From contig DDJQ01000105.1 of NCBI GenBank assembly GCA_002339125.1, positions 1 to 64,000 on the forward strand: 64,000 nt of DNA, read 5' to 3'. The translations under genes and the position numbers were made by a program. The notes beneath the pieces are model-generated. The model saw only the letters and a program-made list of their open reading frames with translations. It did not search any database and was not told the origin of the DNA. The DNA comes from Alteromonadaceae bacterium UBA2620. GTDB taxonomy: Bacteria > Pseudomonadota > Gammaproteobacteria > Enterobacterales > Alteromonadaceae. Below, one piece after another: positions 8,269-17,138 of the stretch; the first letter of the stretch is position 1; each line of letters opens with the position of its first letter.

Positions 8269-9507
8269 ATGACACCCCAGTCACCTCACTCAGAAGCATT
8301 TGCCAGTGAAACCGCCGAACGGTGCGGAAATGTGCTGTTAGTCGATGACAATGCGGCCGACCGGATGCTGTTAAAAGCCATGCTCGAACAGCTTGGCTAC
8401 CATATCTGGGAGGCCGAAGAACTGCTCACCCGCAAGCATTTTGATATGGTGCTGAGCGACTGGATGATGCCAGAAATGTCCGGTCTGGAACTGTGCGAAC
8501 GTATCTCCCGGCGATTTGAAAATAAGCCTTACATTATCCTTATCACCGGGCGCAACGAGTCCAACGACCTGATCCACGGTATTGAATCCGGTGCTGATGA
8601 CTTTCTCACCAAACCCTTTAACCGCGATGAACTGCGGGTTCGGTTGCAGGCAGGCTCCCGGGTCGCCAGACTGCAACGTAAACTACTTGAGCAAAACCTG
8701 ATCCTTGTTCGTCACCTGCACAAGCAAAATAAACTGGTTCAGCAAAACAAACAGGAATTAACACTTGCGGCCAGGGTACTGATGGCCAGTTTGCCGCAAG
8801 CTGTGAATGTTTACCGTAATTCGGTGGAGGTTTACGGCAGGCTGAAACCGGCTAATACACTGGGCGGTGACGTGCTGAATCACTTTATGCTGGACGAACA
8901 TCATCTGGCGTTTTACCTGATTGATGTCGTCGGGCACGGCGTCTCAGCGGCACTCAATGCGTTTTTGCTATCGAAAACCCTTATCGTCGACGACGAAAAA
9001 CAGTCTATTTTGTACAAGGATCAGCAATTACGCTCACCAGGCGAGGTAGCGGCGGCGCTGAACGCGCAGTTTTTCGACCCGCAATCCACTTCTCAGTATT
9101 TCACCATGGTGTACGGAGTACTAAATGTGGAATCGGGAGAAGGCCGGTTCTGTCAGGCAGGTAGTCCGTCGCCAATCATTTGCAGCCCTAATGGTGAGTG
9201 CGAAAATGCTGGTAATGGCGGCTTTCCGGTGGGGTTAATTGATAGCGCCACCTTCGATGAGTACTCGTTCAGGTTACAGCCGGGGCAACGTCTGTTTATT
9301 TTTTCCGATGGTTTTGTGGAGCTCGATCCGCACAACTGCCCCGGCCAGCAGCATCGCTTCAACGAACTGCTTGGCACCACTGCTAAACAACCGCTGGCTG
9401 AGGCCATTTCTACCTGCTACGAACAAACTGCTCAATGGATAGAACAAAGCGATCAGCTCGATGATATGTCGATGCTAGCCATTCAGATGCGGGAGGCTTC
9501 AGAGTGA
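8269..9507 (+). CDS. REC-PP2C (RsbU/SpoIIE-type) phosphatase response regulator
   Basis: The 412-residue cytoplasmic protein has a receiver domain at about 20-135 (Asp64 in VLSDWMMPEMSG, Lys115 in FLTKPF), a coiled-coil linker at about 135-170 and a PP2C/SpoIIE serine phosphatase domain at about 185-408. The metal-binding motifs LGGD (Asp201), DVVGHG (Asp219), FSDGFVE and LDDMS are present. Such enzymes dephosphorylate STAS anti-anti-sigma-like proteins; the likely substrate is the STAS protein at 24780. It corresponds to V. fischeri SypE but lacks SypE's N-terminal RsbW-like kinase. The receiver appears about six residues short between beta2 and the phospho-Asp. It is the first gene of a five-gene overlapping operon. 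Confidence 0.88.
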   Translation: MTPQSPHSEAFASETAERCGNVLLVDDNAADRMLLKAMLEQLGYHIWEAEELLTRKHFDMVLSDWMMPEMSGLELCERISRRFENKPYIILITGRNESNDLIHGIESGADDFLTKPFNRDELRVRLQAGSRVARLQRKLLEQNLILVRHLHKQNKLVQQNKQELTLAARVLMASLPQAVNVYRNSVEVYGRLKPANTLGGDVLNHFMLDEHHLAFYLIDVVGHGVSAALNAFLLSKTLIVDDEKQSILYKDQQLRSPGEVAAALNAQFFDPQSTSQYFTMVYGVLNVESGEGRFCQAGSPSPIICSPNGECENAGNGGFPVGLIDSATFDEYSFRLQPGQRLFIFSDGFVELDPHNCPGQQHRFNELLGTTAKQPLAEAISTCYEQTAQWIEQSDQLDDMSMLAIQMREASE

Positions 9508-9947
9508 TAAAAGCCCGTGCCCGCAACCAGTCCAGTCAGATTTATGCTGATTACACCATCAGCCGCATCGACCGTGAAACCCGCAGCAGCCTGTCTGACC
9601 GCCAGCTTAACGCTTTCCGGGATGCCATTATTGCCAGTCAGAGTGGCTCTCGCCACCAGATAGACTGCAGGTTCACTGTACCGCTGTTTCTGGCCCGTTT
9701 TTATGTGGTTCTGCTGATAGGTCGGGATCGCCGTAAACAAACCCGGTTACAGGAACTGCGCCGCAATCAGTGGGGTAACGTACAGCTGGCGCCGGTGCTG
9801 TCTTTCATCCTGCTAAGTCTGTTGATTAGTCTGTTGTGGTTCGCGCTGTTTCTGGCCATGTACTGGCTTAAGCGCGAACTGGGTATCGACCTGCTTGAAA
9901 ACTTTCATTTGGCCGACTTACTGCCTGCAGGACAGTCCAATGAATAG
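9504..9947 (+). CDS. uncharacterised EPS-locus membrane protein
   Basis: The product has 147 residues from GTG 9504, which overlaps the upstream TGA by four bases and has a GGGAGG ribosome-binding site. The N-terminal 95 or so residues are soluble and Arg/Gln-rich, with SLSDRQLNAFRDAI and FTVPLFLARFYVVLLIGRDRR. One or two membrane helices follow (about 98-125, LAPVLSFILLSLLISLLWFALFLAMYW). I cannot assign a family. The position, fixed between the phosphatase and the lipoprotein, and the tight overlaps suggest a role in EPS assembly or its control. Confidence 0.75.
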   Translation: MIKARARNQSSQIYADYTISRIDRETRSSLSDRQLNAFRDAIIASQSGSRHQIDCRFTVPLFLARFYVVLLIGRDRRKQTRLQELRRNQWGNVQLAPVLSFILLSLLISLLWFALFLAMYWLKRELGIDLLENFHLADLLPAGQSNE

Positions 9948-10881
9948 TAAATTGCCGCTGATATTGTTCACTTTGCGTCTGCTGCCTTTCTGGCTGGCAA
10001 TTTTACTGCTGTATGGCTGCGCCACTCAGGAACATGTAATTAACGCGCCTTATCAGCCGCACAGCGCTACGCTGGAAAACTATCGCACTCAGCCTCACCA
10101 ACGGGTACATGATGTATTCAGCCCGGTGCGTTTACAAACTAAAGCTGCGGAGCAACACCTGCAGGTAAAAATCGACAACCTGCTGGTGTTAATCGATACC
10201 AGCCTGGATAAGTTAGCGCCAACGCCTTATTCGGCGACCTTTTTATCAGCCTATGAAGCCCTGCACCGGTTTATTCACAGCACACCCGCGCTGCCCTTCG
10301 AAACCAGCGTGTTTGAATTTGGCGCAGCCGCCAGTGACCTTGAAAGCCTGAGTTTTGATGCCCAGGCGCAAAACCTGGCGCAGTTGCACCCGCGGTTTGC
10401 CTTAAAACCGCTTGATCTGCATCTTGAAAAACGCCAGCGTTTACCCTCCTTAGGCAAGCGCGATCTGGCCGGCGCCCTGGATACCTTAACCGCTCAGCAC
10501 TGGCGGTTTGATCAACCACTTACTTTGCTTATCATCGCGCCCTGGCAGCAATTAAATACACACTCCTTACGCGCACTAAAGATGTTTAAAAAGCGCATGG
10601 CAATTCATCAGGGCGTGTGTGTTTACCTGGTTGGCATAGGCGCCGAGTACTCTCGCTCACTGGCTGATAATGCTCATGAATGTGGCTTTTCGGTATCAGC
10701 GCAGTGGATAGCCCAACCAGCTGAAATGGCCCATTTTGTTGAGCGCGTTATGTATACATTTCCGGCCGACAGCGACAACGACGGTATCTACGATTTTGCC
10801 GATCGCTGCCCCGCCACACGCCCCGGCCGGATAGTAAACCGTCATGGCTGTTATCAGTTTGCTGACACAAGGAGACCCTGA
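9940..10881 (+). CDS. EPS-locus lipoprotein with terminal calcium-binding (TSP3-like) repeat
   Basis: I chose ATG 9940 because it has a GCAGGAC ribosome-binding site and gives a short signal peptide with a lipobox-like YGC (LLLYGCATQ). The frame continues 15 codons upstream without support. The body resembles a von Willebrand-type Rossmann fold (NLLVLIDTSLDKL near 85-97; LTLLIIAPW; VCVYLVGIGAEYS). The C-terminus has a thrombospondin type-3-like Asp loop (ADSDNDGIYDFADRCP) and ends soon after GCYQF. In OmpA-family envelope proteins, including SypB-like ones, an OmpA peptidoglycan-binding domain usually follows such a repeat; here it is absent. The gene overlaps both neighbours. Confidence 0.72.
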   Translation: MNSKLPLILFTLRLLPFWLAILLLYGCATQEHVINAPYQPHSATLENYRTQPHQRVHDVFSPVRLQTKAAEQHLQVKIDNLLVLIDTSLDKLAPTPYSATFLSAYEALHRFIHSTPALPFETSVFEFGAAASDLESLSFDAQAQNLAQLHPRFALKPLDLHLEKRQRLPSLGKRDLAGALDTLTAQHWRFDQPLTLLIIAPWQQLNTHSLRALKMFKKRMAIHQGVCVYLVGIGAEYSRSLADNAHECGFSVSAQWIAQPAEMAHFVERVMYTFPADSDNDGIYDFADRCPATRPGRIVNRHGCYQFADTRRP

Positions 10882-13742
10882 TGCTGACATTAAGGTTGCA
10901 GATTTTTCAATGGGCAAAACACTCCAGCAAAATAATAGCGCTGTGGGTGTTTTCGGCATGCACTATGGCTAACGATCCCCGATTAGGCGTGCTGTGGCCC
11001 GAAGACGTTCAGCGTCAGCAGGCGGTGAAAGCCGCCGGGCAGGGTCTGGACGAGCCCTTGTCACAGCCTCCGGTTGCTATTAGTGAGCCTAAACTAACCA
11101 CAGTTATCGCAGAAGCGCCGTCAGAACTGGAAAAAACCGTCTCTGAAACGCTGGAACCCATCACCCTTGAGGAACAGATCCAGCAGCAGGTGGTACAGTC
11201 GGCGCTCAGTCAGTTCGGTTACGATATTTTTGCCGTCACGCCAACTACTTTTGCCCCGGTTGAGGGGATCCCTGTACCACCGGATTACATCATCGGCCCC
11301 GGCGATACATTTGTGTTACAGATCTATGGCCCGTCCGATGTGGAATACCGTCTGGTCGTCACCCGTGAAGGCCGCCTGTTAATTCCGGAAATTGGTGATA
11401 TTCAGGTCGCCGGCCTGTCGTTTGAGGAGGCGAAGCTCACCTTACAGCAAACCATTTCTAAAATGCGTATCGGCGTTAAAACGGTTATTACGCTGGCCGA
11501 TCTGCATACCATTCAAATTCTGATGGTGGGCGATGTCAGCCGCCCGGGCATGTATACCGTGAGCGGATTGTCTTCATTGCTCAATACGCTCATCACTACC
11601 GGCGGCATCAAGCGCACCGGTTCGTTGCGCGATATTCAGGTGCGTCGCCATAATCAGGTGATTGCCCGGATGGATATTTACAATGTGCTGCTTAAAGGGG
11701 TGGATGACGACAATATCTACCTGCGGCAGGGCGATGTTATCTTTGTGCCGCCTATCGGCCCTACCATAAGCGTTGCCGGCGAAGTTCACCGGCCGGCCAT
11801 TTATGAGCTTAAAACAGAACAAACCGTCGCCGATATCATCGCTCTCACCGGTGGCCTGCTGCCTACTGCCGATATCGCCAAATCGCATATTGAGCGAATT
11901 ACGCCGGATGCCCAGCGCACTCTGTTAACGCTCGGTTCGCGGGAGACCATGGCGGATATGGCGGTTAAAAATGGCGATGTGATGCGGATTTTTCCGGCCG
12001 TTAAGCGCATGGACGACGTGGTATTACTGGCCGGGCACGTAATGCAGCCAGGCGGTTATCAATGGCAACCGGGCATGCGGGTTTCCAGTGTGATCAATCA
12101 TGTTTCTATGCTACGTCACAGTACTGACTACAGCGTAGCCATGATCCAGCGCGAAGACCGTAACACCAAGCAGATTTCGGCCCTGTATTTTGATCTGGGC
12201 GCAGCGCTTAACAGGCCGGGAAGTGAGGCTGACCAGGTATTACAACCGCGCGACCAGATTGTTATCTTTGATACCCAGGGTACCCGGCAAAATCAGGTTA
12301 AAGCCACACTGAATAAAATGACCCGACAGGTGGCTGGCGGGCAGCTGGCCAATACCTTTGAGCTGATTGGCCATGTACAGCATCCGGGCGTGTACCCGCT
12401 GGAAACCAACCAGCGCCTGATGACACTGCTGGCAGCCGGTGGTGGCCTTTTGCCCGGCACAGATATAGCTTACAGCCTGCTGGTAAGAACCCACCCACAA
12501 ACCAAACAGATTGAATTTATCCGCTTAAACCTGAATCAGGCTACGGCATCTCCGGCGGGTGACCACAACCCGGTGCTGAAAGCCGGCGACAAAGTGTATT
12601 TGTTTGGTCGTCAGACCAACCGCGCTAAACTGATTGCCGCCGATATTGCGCGGCTCAAGGCACAAACCCGGTTTGGTGAGCTGTCGCCGGTAGTCACGCT
12701 CTCTGGTGAAGTCGTGCACGGCGGCGAATACCCCGTCACACCCGGCATGCGCCTGGAAGACTTGATTGCCGCCGGCGGTGGCATGACAGAAAAAGCCTAT
12801 GGCGAGTTCGCTACACTTTCCCGCCAGAGCCTGCTGGACGATGAACAAACTACCACCAGCACCCTTAATGTTGCGCTGTCTACCACCGACCAGTATGGCT
12901 ACGACAGTAACATGATTGTTCACCCTTATGACCATCTTACCCTGCGGGTGAAACCAAACTGGGTTTCACAATCCCGACTGGTCAGGGTTGAAGGCGAGGT
13001 TACCTATCCTGGTGAGTATCGTGTGGGTAAGCACGACACACTCTGTTCGGTGGTTCACCGGGCCGGCGGGTTTACCGAAAGAGCCTACTTATTTGGCGCC
13101 GTGTTTTTACGGGAAAGCGTAAAACAACGGGAACAAAAAGCCCTTGATAAGTTGTTTGATCAACTCGATGACTCGCTGGTTGACGTGCACCTGTCGCCTG
13201 GCCACGAGAAAGATCAAAAGCTGCCGGTAAACAAAGGCGCCACCGATATCTTAAGAGTGATGCAAGGACTTGATCGGCCCCAGGCAGTGGGCAGAATGGT
13301 CATCGATCTGGAGGCGGCGGTAAGTCGCTGCGACGAAGGCCATGATATCGCACTGGAACACGGCGACCGCCTGATTGTACCGGCGCTACAGAATGAAGTG
13401 ACCGTCGTCGGGCAGGTTTATCAGCCTTCGTCTCATCATTTCCGTTCCGACCGGGCGCTACTTGATTACGTTAATCTGAGCGGCGGTACCAAACAGTTTG
13501 CCGCTATCGAGCACATCTACGTGGTGCAGGCTAACGGCGAAGTGATTTCGGTACGCTCTTCACAAAGTAGCTGGACCTGGCTGGGCCAGCCCAAAAACCT
13601 CCATGTGACGCCCGGCTCCACCATTTTTGTACCGCTGGACCTGGATCGCATTAATGGCCGGGAGTACACCGAATCCTGGGCAGAGCTGATTTATAAAATG
13701 GCCATTTCGGCCGCCGGACTGAAGTTTATTCTCAATGACTAG
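10881..13742 (+). CDS. Wza/SypC-like polysaccharide export protein with multiple SLBB domains
   Basis: The 953-residue protein has an N-terminal signal (ALWVFSACTMA, which could be a lipobox around the Cys). A Poly_export domain follows at about 130-205 (PPDYIIGPGDTFVLQIYG, then VTREGRLLIPEIGDIQVAGLS). About seven SLBB units come next, each recognisable as VxGxVxxPGxY: VGDVSRPGMY, AGEVHRPAIY, AGHVMQPGGY, IGHVQHPGVY, SGEVVHGGEY, EGEVTYPGEY and VGQVYQPSSH. It should form the outer-membrane EPS channel. It is far longer than classic Wza (about 380 residues), because of the extra SLBB units. GGAG lies six bases before the ATG, which overlaps the preceding stop. Confidence 0.9.
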   Translation: MLTLRLQIFQWAKHSSKIIALWVFSACTMANDPRLGVLWPEDVQRQQAVKAAGQGLDEPLSQPPVAISEPKLTTVIAEAPSELEKTVSETLEPITLEEQIQQQVVQSALSQFGYDIFAVTPTTFAPVEGIPVPPDYIIGPGDTFVLQIYGPSDVEYRLVVTREGRLLIPEIGDIQVAGLSFEEAKLTLQQTISKMRIGVKTVITLADLHTIQILMVGDVSRPGMYTVSGLSSLLNTLITTGGIKRTGSLRDIQVRRHNQVIARMDIYNVLLKGVDDDNIYLRQGDVIFVPPIGPTISVAGEVHRPAIYELKTEQTVADIIALTGGLLPTADIAKSHIERITPDAQRTLLTLGSRETMADMAVKNGDVMRIFPAVKRMDDVVLLAGHVMQPGGYQWQPGMRVSSVINHVSMLRHSTDYSVAMIQREDRNTKQISALYFDLGAALNRPGSEADQVLQPRDQIVIFDTQGTRQNQVKATLNKMTRQVAGGQLANTFELIGHVQHPGVYPLETNQRLMTLLAAGGGLLPGTDIAYSLLVRTHPQTKQIEFIRLNLNQATASPAGDHNPVLKAGDKVYLFGRQTNRAKLIAADIARLKAQTRFGELSPVVTLSGEVVHGGEYPVTPGMRLEDLIAAGGGMTEKAYGEFATLSRQSLLDDEQTTTSTLNVALSTTDQYGYDSNMIVHPYDHLTLRVKPNWVSQSRLVRVEGEVTYPGEYRVGKHDTLCSVVHRAGGFTERAYLFGAVFLRESVKQREQKALDKLFDQLDDSLVDVHLSPGHEKDQKLPVNKGATDILRVMQGLDRPQAVGRMVIDLEAAVSRCDEGHDIALEHGDRLIVPALQNEVTVVGQVYQPSSHHFRSDRALLDYVNLSGGTKQFAAIEHIYVVQANGEVISVRSSQSSWTWLGQPKNLHVTPGSTIFVPLDLDRINGREYTESWAELIYKMAISAAGLKFILND

Positions 13743-14766
13743 GCCAACACAGGATCCATCAAATATGCCGTTTGGGGTCGACGACGACGTCGATCTCATC
13801 GAGTACCTGCAGGCTATTTTACGCTACAAATACCGCATCGTGCTCTCGGCAGTGGCGATTGCCGGCGTGGTGTTCGGGCTTTCTCTGCTGGTCGACAACC
13901 AGTACATGTCCACTGCGGTGGTAGCAGTCAATATTAAAGAAAAGGCTGGCGGCGTATCACCCAAGGAATACCGGGCCAGCGACGCACTGGGGCTGCTGGA
14001 ACACGATTTCATTATTGAAGGCGTACACTCCAACGAGCTGGACCGGCTGTTAGCCCGTATGCGCTCAATGAAGTTCAGCCAGCAGTTTATCGAACAAAAC
14101 AAGTTGTTACCCTATATCTTTCATAACCACTGGGATCCGCAGCAAGAAGCGTGGCTGGAAGGGTTCCAACCCGATTTACGGGAAGCGGGAATGACCTTTA
14201 TGACCCGTTTACGAGGCGTTGAGCTGGACGAAGCCAGCGGATTACTCAGGATCAACTTTACTACCCGCGATCCGCAATTTTCAGCCGCTCTGGCAAATGC
14301 TTTCGTTACTCAGTTTAACCAGTTTATCCGCGACGCCGAGGCCGGTGAGCTGGAAGCGCGTCGCGATTATCTGACCAAGCGGCTTGAAGAAGTGGACAAC
14401 ATTGAACTGCATAAGTCCATTTACCGGTTGATGGAAACCCAGCTGGCGGCCGAATCGCTATTGTACGCGCGCTCAGAGTACCCTCTTGAACTCATTCAAC
14501 CGGCGTTTCCGGCCCTTTATAAAACCTATCCGTTACGCAAAAAATGGGCAGTGATGGCCATGCTCGCCACCATCATGCTGGGCATTATGTTCGCCATCGG
14601 CATGGTCTTACTGAGTAAAATTAAACAAGCCATTGCAGCCTATCAAACAAAACAGCTGACCGAGCTGCAAGCCAGCACCTCTGCCACCCCGGCTAATCCG
14701 GCCACCAGCGATAGAGCGCCTGATGACGACCAGTACAACGGCGACGACTGGATAGATGACGATTAA
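13735..14766 (+). CDS. Wzz/SypO-like polysaccharide co-polymerase (no kinase domain)
   Basis: The 343-residue product has a cytoplasmic N-terminus with the Wzz-type entry (DDDVDLIEYLQAILRYKYRIVLS), a first membrane helix at about 35-55, a large periplasmic region and a second helix at about 278-298 (KKWAVMAMLATIMLGIMFAIGMVLL) preceded by the Pro-rich segment typical of the family (PAFPALYKTYP). The tail is acidic and disordered, ending DDWIDDD. No Walker motifs or Tyr-rich tail are present, so it lacks the Wzc tyrosine kinase. It should set chain length together with the exporter. Its start overlaps the exporter's 3' end by eight bases, and it ends the first EPS operon. Confidence 0.87.
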   Translation: MTRPTQDPSNMPFGVDDDVDLIEYLQAILRYKYRIVLSAVAIAGVVFGLSLLVDNQYMSTAVVAVNIKEKAGGVSPKEYRASDALGLLEHDFIIEGVHSNELDRLLARMRSMKFSQQFIEQNKLLPYIFHNHWDPQQEAWLEGFQPDLREAGMTFMTRLRGVELDEASGLLRINFTTRDPQFSAALANAFVTQFNQFIRDAEAGELEARRDYLTKRLEEVDNIELHKSIYRLMETQLAAESLLYARSEYPLELIQPAFPALYKTYPLRKKWAVMAMLATIMLGIMFAIGMVLLSKIKQAIAAYQTKQLTELQASTSATPANPATSDRAPDDDQYNGDDWIDDD

Positions 14767-14788
14767 TTCGCGCATCAGCCGGGTTAAC

Positions 14789-14804
14789 TGGCACTGTGTT
14801 TGCT
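14789..14804 (+). promoter_or_regulatory. sigma54 promoter of the flippase-sulfotransferase operon
   Basis: TGGCAC-TGTGT-TTGCT matches the -24/-12 consensus at every defined position. It starts 22 bases after the co-polymerase stop and lies about 95 bases before the flippase ATG, on the coding strand. Confidence 0.85.
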
Positions 14805-14861
14805 CTGTTAAGTCTAAGACTGAACAGGGCCAACCGATTGATGCTGAAACCGGGCATTAAT

Positions 14862-14874
14862 TTGCAATATGCAA
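14862..14874. promoter_or_regulatory. LuxO-type enhancer site B, downstream of its promoter
   Basis: TTGCA-ATA-TGCAA is a perfect operator match. It lies 58 bases downstream of the -12 element of the sigma54 promoter, in the predicted 5' untranslated region of the flippase gene. Confidence 0.75.
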
Positions 14875-14899
14875 AGGCCCACTCAACGAGTGTTGAATT

Positions 14900-16225
14900 A
14901 TGCAAATGCTCCCCATGCTGAAAGTGCTGTTTACCCGCTCCGTTGGCCTTGGCTTACAGCTGCTGCTAACGCTGGTAATGGGTCGCTACCTTGGTGCCGC
15001 CGGGGTAGGGCAATTTACCCTGTACAATACCTGGATGGTCACCCTGGGCTGTGTGGGCGATATGGGCCTGCCAACAGTGGCCCTGCGGAATGTGTCGGTA
15101 AGCGAAGAGCGCAGACAGTACAAGCAAATATTTGCCTATATTACCCAGGCACTCGCCAGACTGCTTATTTACGGCGCTCTGGCCGCTGTAGTACTTATTA
15201 CGGCTGCCGATTACTTTGCCCATTTAGCCACTGCTGATGCTACGCTGCTGTCGCTTTTTCAACTGGCGGTTGGCGCAGCGGTTGTCTTCATCCTGATGCG
15301 GGTGTTGTCTGAAACCTTGAAAGGGCTGGGCTACATCAACCTCGCCTTTACCATCGACACCTCACTGCTGCCACTGCTGTTACTGCTGGTAATGGGCGTA
15401 AGCTGGCTATTTGATTCGTCGCTTTCGGTGTTTCAACTGATCGCTTCACACATTACCTTTACGGTGCTGATAGTCGTCCTGCTGGCCACCGTTTTCTTTG
15501 TTATTCTGCGCCGAGCACTGGCAGCCTCCCCCACGACGTTGCCAACCAGTTCATCGCCTCATCAGCCAGACAGTTTGTTTTCACGACGTCTGGTACCGGT
15601 CTGGATTGGTGGTTGTTTGGGGATGTTAAGTCTGAACCTGCCAGTGCTGTTTTTACCGCTGTATGCCGACGCCGAGGAAATCGGCATTTTTGGCGTCAGT
15701 TACCGACTGATGCTTGCCGGGACATCGGTACTCACAACCCTCGCATCCTATTACGGCCCTGTATTTGCCAGAGCTTATGCCAATCAGGATTGTGCCCGGT
15801 TAAAGCAAAGTCTCAAGCATTCACAAAAAGTCTCGTTACTGGTTTACCTGCCGTTTTTCCTGCTTTTTACATTGTTCTCTGAGCCACTGCTGGCGTTATT
15901 TGGCGATGAATTTACCGCCGGCGCCTCGCTGTTAACCATCATGGTGTTTGGCCAGCTGATTAATACATCCACCGGACTGGTAGGCATCATGCTAAATATG
16001 ATCCATCGCGAGAAAGAAGAATTTATTATTCAGCTCAGTAACCTGGTGATTACCGTGGTGCTGATTAATGTCCTCGGCACCCTGTACGGCGTGGCCGGCA
16101 TTGCCGCCGCCTGTGCAATCAGCATTGGTCTGAAAAACGTGATGTCGTATATCGCGGCCCAGCACTATCTGAGCCTGTCTGACTACCCTTTACCTGTGAA
16201 GGAAGCTAACCATGAAACCGCTTGA
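14900..16225 (+). CDS. Wzx-type polysaccharide flippase
   Basis: The 441-residue, strongly hydrophobic product has about 12 predicted membrane helices and the N-terminal signature of the oligosaccharide flippase (MOP/MATE) family: LFTRSVGLGLQLLLTLVMGRYLGAAGVGQFTLYNT. It should flip the lipid-linked EPS repeat unit across the inner membrane. A Met cluster at 14900, 14906 and 14915 leaves the exact start slightly open. Its 3' end overlaps the sulfotransferase start by 14 bases, so the two are coupled. It is transcribed from the sigma54 promoter just upstream. Confidence 0.87.
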   Translation: MQMLPMLKVLFTRSVGLGLQLLLTLVMGRYLGAAGVGQFTLYNTWMVTLGCVGDMGLPTVALRNVSVSEERRQYKQIFAYITQALARLLIYGALAAVVLITAADYFAHLATADATLLSLFQLAVGAAVVFILMRVLSETLKGLGYINLAFTIDTSLLPLLLLLVMGVSWLFDSSLSVFQLIASHITFTVLIVVLLATVFFVILRRALAASPTTLPTSSSPHQPDSLFSRRLVPVWIGGCLGMLSLNLPVLFLPLYADAEEIGIFGVSYRLMLAGTSVLTTLASYYGPVFARAYANQDCARLKQSLKHSQKVSLLVYLPFFLLFTLFSEPLLALFGDEFTAGASLLTIMVFGQLINTSTGLVGIMLNMIHREKEEFIIQLSNLVITVVLINVLGTLYGVAGIAAACAISIGLKNVMSYIAAQHYLSLSDYPLPVKEANHETA

Positions 16226-17138
16226 TTTCCTGATTATCGGCGCGCAAAAATCCGGTACCACCTCGTTGTTTAAATACCTTAATCAGCACCCGGATATTGC
16301 CATGCCGGCGGATAAAGAAGCGCCCTATTTTACTAATGACGAGCTCTACAGCGCTGGCTGGCAACATTACCTGGGCAACTATTTTACCGGCTATGACCAA
16401 GAGCTGCTCTGGGGTACAGCCAGCCCTCAATACATGAGTGACCTGCGCGCAGCAGAGCGCATAACCCGGGACCTGCCGAACACCCGGCTGATTGCCATTT
16501 TACGCAACCCTATTGAGCGCGCTTATTCACACTATTTAATGCAAAAAAGGCGAGGCCTGGAAGAGCGCTCCTTCGACTCAGCGCTCGACACGCTGTTGCT
16601 TCAGCAAAGCCTGAATCATGCCCGCGCCAACCAGCCGGTGTTTAATGCCACCATGAACTATGAGGATGAATCCGGACATTACCTTGTGCTTGGCGAATAC
16701 GGTCGAATCCTTAAAGCCTACCGCCATTACTTTGAGCGCGGGCAAATGCTGGTGATATTTATGGATGAACTCACCGGTCAGCCCCATCAAACCGTCGCCA
16801 GAGTGCTGGAATTTATTGGCGCCAACGATGAAAGCCTGCCGGATAATGTTGGTAAGGTTTACCACCAGGGTGGCAGTAAGCAGTTTATTCCTAACGCCTG
16901 GCGCAATGTGCTGAAAACTAATAGTGCTTTCCGGGCAGTCTGGGATTGCGTTCCCGAACGCACTAAAAGCAGTATCCGCTACTGGTACGATCAAAAAAAC
17001 GTCCGCAAAGCCAGTGGGCAGGAAGGCCCGTCAGAAATCGCTAAGCAACGGCTGGCAGACTTCTATCGCAATGATATGGTTCAACTGCAAAGTCTGACTA
17101 ATCAGGCCGTGCCCTGGAGCGAATTTAGCGGCGGATAA
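16212..17138 (+). CDS. PAPS-dependent sulfotransferase
   Basis: The 308-residue product carries the two PAPS-binding motifs: the 5'-phosphosulfate loop IIGAQKSGTTSLFKYL (about 9-22) and the 3'-phosphate motif AILRNPIERAYSHYL (about 95-110). The rest fits the sulfotransferase fold. It probably transfers sulfate from PAPS onto a sugar of the EPS repeat, making the polymer anionic as is common in marine bacteria. AAGGAAG precedes the ATG. Its 3' end overlaps the convergent polymerase gene by 37 bases. The acceptor sugar cannot be told from sequence. Confidence 0.88.
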   Translation: MKPLDFLIIGAQKSGTTSLFKYLNQHPDIAMPADKEAPYFTNDELYSAGWQHYLGNYFTGYDQELLWGTASPQYMSDLRAAERITRDLPNTRLIAILRNPIERAYSHYLMQKRRGLEERSFDSALDTLLLQQSLNHARANQPVFNATMNYEDESGHYLVLGEYGRILKAYRHYFERGQMLVIFMDELTGQPHQTVARVLEFIGANDESLPDNVGKVYHQGGSKQFIPNAWRNVLKTNSAFRAVWDCVPERTKSSIRYWYDQKNVRKASGQEGPSEIAKQRLADFYRNDMVQLQSLTNQAVPWSEFSGG

